Of a DNA stretch of 11,343 nt, positions 1 to 4,669 are shown piece by piece. A program made the position numbers and the translations under genes. Within the stretch, counting starts at the first letter, position 1, and each line of letters opens with the position of its first letter. The DNA is from Boseongicola sp. SB0662_bin_57 (GTDB taxonomy: Bacteria; Pseudomonadota; Alphaproteobacteria; Rhodobacterales; Rhodobacteraceae): assembly GCA_009839535.1 (NCBI GenBank), contig VXPN01000518.1, positions 1 to 11,343 of the forward strand, written 5' to 3'. The notes beneath the pieces were generated by a model, which was given only the letters and a program-made list of their open reading frames with translations, was not told the origin of the DNA and made no database searches.

Positions 1-77
1 CCTTGGGCAGTCCCTTCGTGTCGAACGTCTCGTCCCGATCCGGGCCCGAACGGCAGCTCGATTTTCAAAGGGCCCTA

Positions 78-100
78 GGGCCTGTTGACAGTCATGTTGC
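78..100 (+). repeat. Left terminal inverted repeat of the IS
   Basis: It starts GGGCCTGTTGACAGTCAT and matches the reverse complement of 4647-4669 at 21 of 23 positions. The duplicated TA lies at 76-77. It contains TTGACA at 85-90. Confidence 0.92.
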
Positions 101-363
101 GATTCGTCCGGCTTGATGCCATTTTCCGTCCCAATGACCGCCGGAACGGCGGCACAGGCAACGAGCGGGTATCAGATGAATGCAGACAGGACTGTGCTGA
201 CCGACGCCATGTGGGCGCGGATCGAGCACATGCTGCCGGGCAAGGCGACCGACCCCGGCGGCACCGCGGCGGACAACCGCCTCTTCGTGGAGGCGGTGCT
301 CTGGCGGTTCCGCACCGGATCGCCATGGCGCGACCTCCCGGAACGCTTTGGCGCCTGGAACAG

Positions 364-369
364 CGTCTT
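364..369 (+). repeat. 6-bp direct repeat CGTCTT, left copy (probable RIT crossover/overlap)
   Basis: CGTCTT here and at 4086-4091 are two copies of a sequence that occurs once in the reconstructed intact transposase gene. Identity extends to AGCGTCTTC (362-370 and 4084-4092), partly inside the element. A 6-bp spacer between inverted half-sites fits the 6-8 bp overlap used by tyrosine recombinases. Confidence 0.75.
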
Positions 370-393
370 CTATGGTGAGCTCACCATAGAAGA
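366..393. repeat. 28-bp perfect palindrome at the left RIT junction
   Basis: The palindrome is centred between 379 and 380 (GAG|CTC), and all 14 base pairs are complementary. Its core is two abutting inverted copies of CTATGGTGAG (370-379 and 380-389). The outer arm tcttc comes from the IS transposase on the left and gaaga from the element on the right. No equivalent palindrome exists at the right end, so the two ends are asymmetric. Confidence 0.9.
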
Positions 394-395
394 TA

Positions 396-423
396 CTATG
401 TCAACAGACTCGCTATGGAGAGT
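396..423 (+). repeat. RIT outer inverted repeat, left
   Basis: 28 bp beginning CTATGTCAACAGACTC and ending in CTATGGAGAGT, identical to the reverse complement of 4058-4085. The match resumes after 7 non-matching bases on both sides with CCAAG (431-435). It contains decamer CTATGGAGAG at 413-422. Confidence 0.93.
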
Positions 424-435
424 GGATGATCCAAG

Positions 436-449
436 CGGCTGAAAAGCCG
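436..449 (+). other. Small GAAA-loop hairpin in the left RIT end
   Basis: CGGCT (436-440) pairs with AGCCG (445-449) around the loop GAAA. It sits between the outer and inner repeats, the position occupied by a larger hairpin at the other end. Function is unknown; it may be structural in the DNA or RNA. Confidence 0.45.
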
Positions 450-467
450 GCCACAATGCCCAGATAG

Positions 468-479
468 CTTTCCATAGTT
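468..479 (+). repeat. RIT inner inverted repeat, left
   Basis: CTTTCCATAGTT, the exact reverse complement of 4001-4012. It lies 44 bp inside the outer repeat, nearly the same distance (45 bp) as on the right side. It carries one minus-orientation copy of the CTATGGNNAG motif (468-477). Confidence 0.85.
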
Positions 480-482
480 ACC

Positions 483-516
483 GTCTCCTCCCGTTCACAT
501 GATTCGCAGAGGAGAC
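483..516 (+). promoter_or_regulatory. Hairpin that would sequester the RBS of the first recombinase gene
   Basis: GTCTCCTC (483-490) is perfectly complementary to GAGGAGAC (509-516), with an 18-nt loop. The right arm is the Shine-Dalgarno sequence, ending 4 nt before the ATG at 521. A transcript containing both arms would hide the ribosome binding site. Several insertion sequences use comparable structures to avoid expression from read-through transcription; whether this one acts so is inferred. Confidence 0.65.
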
Positions 517-520
517 AGAA

Positions 521-2083
521 ATGCGAGCACCATCCAAGAGGAAATGCACGGACCGGGAACTGGACCTCGCGTCCGCGAAGTGTCTTGCAGAATTTCATGA
601 CTGCCTGCACGAGGCCCGGCACGATCCGCTGTCCATCGACAGGCGCCTGGGCTCGGCCAGGCACTTTCTTGTGTGGCTGAGGCGAAGCGGGATTCCGCTC
701 GGCGGCATTGACGACGCCGTCCTGCGGCGCTTCCGGGATCACGACTGCACGTGCCCGCGACACCCGAACGGCGGCGCCTTGTACAAGCGGCATGCTCCGC
801 GGCCGCAAGAGTCCCTTGGGCACGTTCAGCAGTTCGTCCGGTTCCTGGAGACCAGCGGACGCACGCGGCATCCTGGAGAGATCGAAACCGGTCATCGGCT
901 CCTTCAGGAATTCGAGGAATGGGTCGCGTCGGAAGGGCACACGCCCAGGATGGTCGCGAACTACTGCGGGACGGCCCGGCACCTTCTGATCTGGCTCCAC
1001 AGATGCCGGATTCACATGAAGCATCTGACTTCGGACACCCTTGAGAGCTTCCTTGAACACGACTGCCTCTGCCCGGGAAAGTTCCTCGGCCTCGCATCGA
1101 CAGCGAGCGACGGCACGGTTTCCTCCACCCGGAAGTTCGTGCGGTTTCTGGCTTCTCGAGGGGTCGTGCCGGAAGCGCACATCGTCAGGAGGAAGCCGCT
1201 GAATCCCGATCTGCAAGCCTTCCATGCGTGGCTGCGACAGAGCCGCGGGGTCAGCGAAACCACGGTCCGGAAATATGATCGAGAGGTGTCCGGTCTTCTC
1301 CACGGCCTCGGAAACAACCCTGCGAAGTATGATGCTGCGCTGGTAAGGAAGGTTCTGCTCCGCCGCTTCGCCGAGATCTCGAAGAGTCATGCGCAGCGAT
1401 TGGTCTCCGTGATGCGCGTCTATCTCCGGTTCCTGTCGTCGACCGGCCAGTGCTCCGCTTCACTTGTCGGAGCCGTTCCCAAGTCAGGGGTCTGGCGCCT
1501 GGCGACCCTGCCGCGCTACCTGCCGGCGGAGGACCTCGAGAAGGTCATCGCTTCCTGTGACGGCACGCGTCCGGCGGACATTCGCGATCGGGCCATCCTC
1601 CTGCTGCTCGCGAGACTCGGCCTTCGTGCGAGCGACGTTCGCCTCCTTCAGCTGGGCGACATCGACTGGTGCAATTCGGAACTCCATGTCTGCGGAAAGT
1701 CGAGACGCTCCGTCCGCCTGCCCCTTCCCCAGGACGCGGGCGATGCATTGCTGGCATACATCGAGCGGGCGCGCGCCCGAGTCGGCGAACAGGCGGTCTT
1801 TCTGCGTTCGTGCGCGCCCTACCGACCGTTTCCGCATTCGACTACGATCTCCTGCATCGTTCACAAGGCGTTCCAGCGAGCCGGAGTGAGCAGTCCAGGC
1901 GGACAGGGCGCGCATGTCCTTCGGCACTCGGCGGCGACCATGCTGCTGCGATCAGGCGCCTCCCTCGACACCGTCGGCGCCCTGCTGCGACATGAAAGCG
2001 TCACGACCACGGCAATCTACGCGAAGGTCGACCTGGCAATGCTCCGCGAGGTGGCTCAGCCGTGGGCGGGAGATGTCCGATGA
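521..2083 (+). CDS. ritA: RIT tyrosine recombinase A, with duplicated N-terminal module
   Basis: A 520-residue tyrosine recombinase, the first of the trio. The catalytic domain (about 325-505) shows R369 (GLRASD), K393 (GKSRR), H465 and R468 (HVLRHS), H491 (LLRHES) and nucleophile Y500 (AIYAKV), so it is probably active. The N-terminal part holds three similar helical units, about 16-113, 120-218 and 228-311, each ending in an FVRFL-like helix (FVRFLETSG, FVRFLASRG, YLRFLSSTG). The first two carry HDCTCP (74-79) and HDCLCP (180-185), 106 residues apart. From memory, relatives of this position in the trio are nearer 400 residues with one such cysteine motif, so this protein seems to have an extra copy. 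ATG 521 is chosen for its strong GAGGAG site 6 nt or so upstream. The stop overlaps the next start (ATGA), implying translational coupling. Confidence 0.93.
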   Translation: MRAPSKRKCTDRELDLASAKCLAEFHDCLHEARHDPLSIDRRLGSARHFLVWLRRSGIPLGGIDDAVLRRFRDHDCTCPRHPNGGALYKRHAPRPQESLGHVQQFVRFLETSGRTRHPGEIETGHRLLQEFEEWVASEGHTPRMVANYCGTARHLLIWLHRCRIHMKHLTSDTLESFLEHDCLCPGKFLGLASTASDGTVSSTRKFVRFLASRGVVPEAHIVRRKPLNPDLQAFHAWLRQSRGVSETTVRKYDREVSGLLHGLGNNPAKYDAALVRKVLLRRFAEISKSHAQRLVSVMRVYLRFLSSTGQCSASLVGAVPKSGVWRLATLPRYLPAEDLEKVIASCDGTRPADIRDRAILLLLARLGLRASDVRLLQLGDIDWCNSELHVCGKSRRSVRLPLPQDAGDALLAYIERARARVGEQAVFLRSCAPYRPFPHSTTISCIVHKAFQRAGVSSPGGQGAHVLRHSAATMLLRSGASLDTVGALLRHESVTTTAIYAKVDLAMLREVAQPWAGDVR

Positions 2084-3003
2084 CCATGATCGAGCATGCG
2101 GAACGCTACGTCGCGCTGAAGCGGCATCTCGGGTTCAAGTACCTTACGCAATCCTGGGTTGTCCGGGAGTACGCGCGGCACGCCACGGCCCACGGGGACC
2201 GGTTCGTGCGGAACGCCCGCGTCATCGAGTGGGCGGCGAAGACGTCCTCGGTTCACTATGCAAGGGAGAGGCTCCGGCAGCTGCGCGACTTCGCGCTCTG
2301 GCTGCGGGCGGAGGACGAACGCCACGAAGTGCCGCCTCGGCATGCCCTAGGCCGTCCGCAGAGAGTGCGGCCCGATCCGTGCATTCTCACGCCGGCGGAA
2401 ATCGGGCGGCTGATGGACGCCGCCCTGGAACTGCCGCCGGCCGGCACGATCACGCCTCACACGTTCCGGTTCGCGATCGGCCTGATCGCGACGACGGGGC
2501 TGCGCCGCTCTGAGGCTGTGTCTCTGCGGCTGTCCGACATCACCGCCGACGGGCTCGTCGTTCGCGAGACCAAGTATCGCAAAAGCCGCCTTGTCGTGCT
2601 CCACGACAGCACATGGAGGGCGCTCGAACGATATCTTGAACGTCGAAACGGCCGCCGAGCCACGGACGACCATCTGCTCGTCCTGCGAACCGGCAGGCCT
2701 CCATCAGCGGTCCATCTTTCGGCAACCTTCCGCAGGCTGGCCCGGGAAACCGGTCTTCGCGGCGGGAAGGGGGAGCCGGGTCCCACCCTCCACAGCCTGC
2801 GACATGCCTTCGCGGTGAGGTCGCTTGAGCGCGCTCATCTGCCGGACCGGGACTGCGTCAGCAGGCACATGCTGGCCTTGAGCACCCATTTAGGTCACGG
2901 TTCGGTTGCGGACACGTTCTGGTACTTGGAGGCCACTCCGACGCTGCTCAATTCCATCGCGAGCGCGGCCGAGGAAGCGTTCACGGGGAGGGCGTCGAAG
3001 TGA
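2080..3003 (+). CDS. ritB: RIT tyrosine recombinase B
   Basis: A 307-residue tyrosine recombinase, the second gene of the trio. A SAM-like core-binding domain (about 1-100, from MTMIEHAERYVALKRHLGFK) precedes the catalytic domain. Active-site residues are visible: R142 (GLRRSE), K168 (YRKSRLV), H238 and R241 (HSLRHA), H273 (LGHGS) and Y282 (FWYLEAT). The WYLEATP stretch around the tyrosine is familiar from the middle recombinase of rhizobial trios. ATG 2080 overlaps the ritA stop as ATGA and has GGGAG 7 nt upstream; a GTG at 2062 in the same frame is less likely. The stop TGA overlaps the next gene start as GTGA. All three proteins are presumably needed together, as the conserved trio order implies. 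Confidence 0.93.
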   Translation: MTMIEHAERYVALKRHLGFKYLTQSWVVREYARHATAHGDRFVRNARVIEWAAKTSSVHYARERLRQLRDFALWLRAEDERHEVPPRHALGRPQRVRPDPCILTPAEIGRLMDAALELPPAGTITPHTFRFAIGLIATTGLRRSEAVSLRLSDITADGLVVRETKYRKSRLVVLHDSTWRALERYLERRNGRRATDDHLLVLRTGRPPSAVHLSATFRRLARETGLRGGKGEPGPTLHSLRHAFAVRSLERAHLPDRDCVSRHMLALSTHLGHGSVADTFWYLEATPTLLNSIASAAEEAFTGRASK

Positions 3004-4001
3004 CGGATCTGGCGCCCAACCTCTCGAAGTTCCTCAACGAGCACCTGGTTCGCGACCAGCGGGCAAGTCCGCACACGATCGCCAGCTACTCTCTCGCGTT
3101 CGAGCGCTTCGTCGCGTTCGCCGCGAAGAGGCTCAAGACCCGGCCGATCCGGATCGCCGTCCAGCAGTTGAGCGTTCCGCTGATCCTCGACTTCCTCGAC
3201 CAGCTCGAAAAGGAACAAGGCAACTCCATCCGGACCCGAAACCTCAGGCTCGTGGCGATAAAATCATTCTTCCGCTATCTTGAGTTCAGGGTTCCTGCCT
3301 GCCTTGAGCTTGCGCAGCAGGTCCACGCGATTCCGGCAAAGCGCTTTGTCAGGGGCCTGGTCAAGTCCCTCGACATGGATGAGGTGCAGGCCATCCTGGA
3401 CGCGCCCGACACCGGAACGGTGAACGGCGTGCGCGATCGCGCGATGCTCCTGCTCACCTATGCCGCGGGGTTGAGAGTGTCCGAGGCGGTCGGCCTGAAG
3501 CTGCAGGATCTCGGACACAACCTGGCGACCGTGCATGTAATGGGAAAGGGCCGGCGCGAGCGCGTGATGCCCGTGTGGGGAATTGCGCAATCCTTGCTGA
3601 AGGAGTGGCTCGCGGTCCGGCCCGACGGCCCGGACGACCACCTGTTCCTGAACGGCCGGGGCAAGGGCATGACCCGGCATGGCTTTGCGCATCGTCTTGA
3701 AGTACATGCGACGACGGCAAGCCGCAAGGTGCCGTCGCTGGTCGGGAGGAAGGTGAGCCCCCATGTGCTTCGACACGCCTGCGCGATTCACACTCTCGAT
3801 GCCGTGGAGAACGACCTGCGGAAGGTCTCGCTTTACCTCGGGCATGCCTCCCTGCAGTCAACCGAGACCTACACGCGCGGCGATCCGGTCGAGCGGCTGA
3901 ACGCGCTTTCCAACAGGGTGCCGCCACAGATCAGGAAGGGCAGGTTCAGGAAACCGTCCGATCCGCTCATGGCCATGCTGGGAGACCTCAAGCGCGCATG
4001 A
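3000..4001 (+). CDS. ritC: RIT tyrosine recombinase C
   Basis: A 333-residue XerC/D-like tyrosine recombinase, the third gene. The core-binding domain covers about 1-95 (including SPHTIASYSLAFERF and TRNLRLVAIKSFFRYLE), and the catalytic domain about 118-310 has R159 (GLRVSE), K183 (GKGRRERV), H255 and R258 (HVLRHA), H282 (LGHASLQSTETY) and Y291. The start is GTG at 3000, overlapping the ritB stop by four bases and preceded by GGGGAGGG at good spacing. The gene ends on the first base of the inner inverted repeat. No cargo gene follows. The complete active site in all three proteins argues against one being a mere accessory factor. Confidence 0.93.
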   Translation: MTDLAPNLSKFLNEHLVRDQRASPHTIASYSLAFERFVAFAAKRLKTRPIRIAVQQLSVPLILDFLDQLEKEQGNSIRTRNLRLVAIKSFFRYLEFRVPACLELAQQVHAIPAKRFVRGLVKSLDMDEVQAILDAPDTGTVNGVRDRAMLLLTYAAGLRVSEAVGLKLQDLGHNLATVHVMGKGRRERVMPVWGIAQSLLKEWLAVRPDGPDDHLFLNGRGKGMTRHGFAHRLEVHATTASRKVPSLVGRKVSPHVLRHACAIHTLDAVENDLRKVSLYLGHASLQSTETYTRGDPVERLNALSNRVPPQIRKGRFRKPSDPLMAMLGDLKRA

Positions 4002-4012
4002 ACTATGGAAAG
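4001..4012 (-). repeat. RIT inner inverted repeat, right
   Basis: AACTATGGAAAG, pairing exactly with 468-479. Its first base is the last base of the stop codon of the third recombinase gene, so the operon is packed right up to the end structure. Confidence 0.85.
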
Positions 4013-4052
4013 TGCCTTGGTCCTGATGTTGAACAAAATCAGGATCTTGGCA
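4013..4052. terminator. Long imperfect hairpin after ritC (possible terminator or att structure)
   Basis: TGCC (4013-4016) pairs with GGCA (4049-4052), and GGTCCTGAT (4019-4027) pairs with ATCAGGATC (4038-4046, one G-T pair) around a 10-nt loop, with a 2x2 mismatch between the stems. It lies just after the ritC stop. No T tract follows, so an intrinsic terminator of the classical kind is doubtful; a structural role in the recombination site is equally possible. Confidence 0.4.
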
Positions 4053-4057
4053 ACCAG

Positions 4058-4085
4058 ACTCTCCATAGCGAGTCTGTTGACATAG
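4058..4085 (-). repeat. RIT outer inverted repeat, right
   Basis: Exact reverse complement of 396-423. On the plus strand it ends GTCTGTTGACATAG and directly abuts the direct repeat CGTCTT. It contains an outward-facing TTGACA (4077-4082). Confidence 0.93.
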
Positions 4086-4091
4086 CGTCTT
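4086..4091 (+). repeat. 6-bp direct repeat CGTCTT, right copy
   Basis: Second copy of the sequence at 364-369, directly abutting the right end of the RIT element. Joining the two copies gives codons for WNSVFKRFRRW without a frame change. Confidence 0.75.
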
Positions 4092-4223
4092 CAAGCGGTT
4101 CCGCCGCTGGACGCTTTCCGGGGTTTTCGAGCGCGTTTTCAACACATTGTCCGAGGAGTTCGACCTCGAGTGCGTGTTCGTCGACGGCACGATCGTCCAG
4201 GCGCACCAGAAGGCGTCCGGCGC

Positions 4224-4232
4224 AAGGGGGGG
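4224..4232 (+). promoter_or_regulatory. Probable programmed -1 frameshift site of the IS transposase
   Basis: AA followed by seven G, where the upstream frame (ASGARGG) and the downstream frame (GGTERQG) overlap. Moving from the first to the second frame requires a -1 slip, as known for many IS5/IS427 transposases. Confidence 0.6.
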
Positions 4233-4646
4233 ACCGAAAGGCAGGGGATCGGCCGCTCCCGGGGCGGCCTGACGAGCAAGGTCGTGGCCGTCGTGGACGC
4301 GCTCGGATACCTTGTGCGGTTCACGATCCTCCCCGGCCAGGCGCACGACCTCGCGGGGGTGCCCGCCCTTCTCGACGATCTTCCGTTCGGGGCCTTCGTG
4401 GGCGACAAGGCGTTCGACGCCGACTGGCTGCTCGAGGAACTGGAGGGGCGCGGCGCGGCGGCGGTGATTCCCGCGCGGCGGAACCGGACGGAGCCGCGGG
4501 AGCACGACCGGGACGTGTACGGCTGGCGGCACCTGGTGGAGAACTTCTTCGCGAAGATCAAGGAGTTCCGGGCGATCGCGACGCGGTACGACAAGACGGA
4601 CGAAAGCTTCGCGGCGGGGATCCACCTCGTCGCCGGCGTGATCGCG

Positions 4647-4669
4647 GCAAAATGACTGTCAACAGACCC
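4647..4669 (-). repeat. Right terminal inverted repeat of the IS
   Basis: Read on the minus strand it starts GGGTCTGTTGACAGTCAT and pairs with 78-100 with two mismatches. The duplicated TA follows at 4670-4671. The terminal base 4669 also forms part of the stop codon of the neighbouring minus-strand kinase gene. The repeat overlaps the last codons of the transposase. Confidence 0.92.

Larger units (their letters stand above)
176..442 (+). pseudogene. IS5-family transposase, 5' fragment
   Basis: The N-terminal 65 residues of the IS transposase (from MNADRTVLTDAMW to GAWNSVF, 176-370) are intact and contain the DUF4096-type helix-turn-helix region usual for IS427 transposases (RFRTGSPWRDLPERFGAWNSVF). 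At 370 the frame enters the RIT element and continues for 23 foreign codons to a stop at 440-442. The homologous continuation (KRFRRWTLSGVF) resumes at 4093, so the two fragments were one gene. In-frame ATG codons at 113 and 134 are alternative starts; 176 is chosen because the family usually begins just before the conserved DRTVLTD-like stretch. The fragment lacks all catalytic residues and would be inactive. Confidence 0.88.
370..4085 (+). mobile_element. RIT (recombinase in trio) element, about 3.7 kb
   Basis: Three consecutive overlapping tyrosine recombinase genes fill the element with no passenger gene, the hallmark of RIT elements. It is inserted inside the IS transposase and oriented like it. 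A perfect 28-bp inverted repeat (396-423 and 4058-4085) and an inner 12-bp one (468-479 and 4001-4012) bracket the operon, and CGTCTT is directly repeated outside (364-369 and 4086-4091). The left boundary is drawn at 370 because the sequence from there is absent from a normal transposase; this leaves 26 extra bases outside the left 28-bp repeat. The terminal five bases CTATG and CATAG are mutually inverted. The exact ends are inferred within a few bases. Confidence 0.88.
4086..4655 (+). pseudogene. IS5-family transposase, 3' fragment (two frames)
   Basis: This continues the transposase broken at 370. The first frame resumes with VFKRFRRWTLSGVFERVF, includes VFVDGTIVQAHQ with the first catalytic aspartate, and stops at 4270-4272. 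The second frame, at -1, carries GDKAFDAD with the second aspartate and HLVENFFAKIKEFRAIATRYDK with the catalytic glutamate, and stops at 4653-4655. The frames join at a run of seven G (4226-4232). Two overlapping frames are normal for IS427-type elements, so the frameshift is probably native; the true lesion is the RIT insertion. No start codon serves the fragment, so it is presumably silent. Confidence 0.9.
78..4669 (+). mobile_element. IS5-family (IS427-type) insertion sequence, interrupted by a RIT element
   Basis: The element is bounded by 23-bp terminal inverted repeats (78-100 and 4647-4669, two mismatches) and a TA target duplication (76-77 and 4670-4671) within CTAG, as is typical of the IS427 group. 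It encodes a two-frame DDE transposase with a probable -1 frameshift. Without the nested element (370-4085 plus one copy of the 6-bp repeat) the IS would be about 870 bp, a normal size for this group. The transposase gene is split, so the IS is not autonomous, but both ends look intact and it could in principle be moved by a related transposase in trans, carrying the nested element. Before insertion the target read ...GGGCCCTAGTGTG..., the stop codon of the minus-strand kinase gene. Confidence 0.93.

Noticed and set aside
1..75. Possible end or start of a gene left of the IS
   Set aside because: All frames are short here. A minus-strand TTG-initiated frame (KIELPFGPGSG...) could begin a gene downstream of the kinase, but 75 bases are too few to support it.
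413..1390. Long minus-strand frame of 325 codons opposite ritA
   Set aside because: It is antisense to a gene with a full tyrosine recombinase active site, has no recognisable domain, and arises from high GC content.
521..4001. Tn554-like transposon or integrative conjugative element
   Set aside because: Tn554 has two tyrosine recombinases and an unrelated third protein; here all three have complete active sites, and there are no cargo or transfer genes and no tRNA attachment site.
4077..4082. Outward promoter formed by TTGACA in the RIT repeat
   Set aside because: No -10-like hexamer lies 16-18 nt downstream at either end or at the predicted circle junction. It could only act as half of a hybrid promoter.
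4224..4272. Frameshift mutation inactivating the transposase
   Set aside because: Two overlapping frames joined by a -1 slip on a homopolymer are normal in IS427-type elements.
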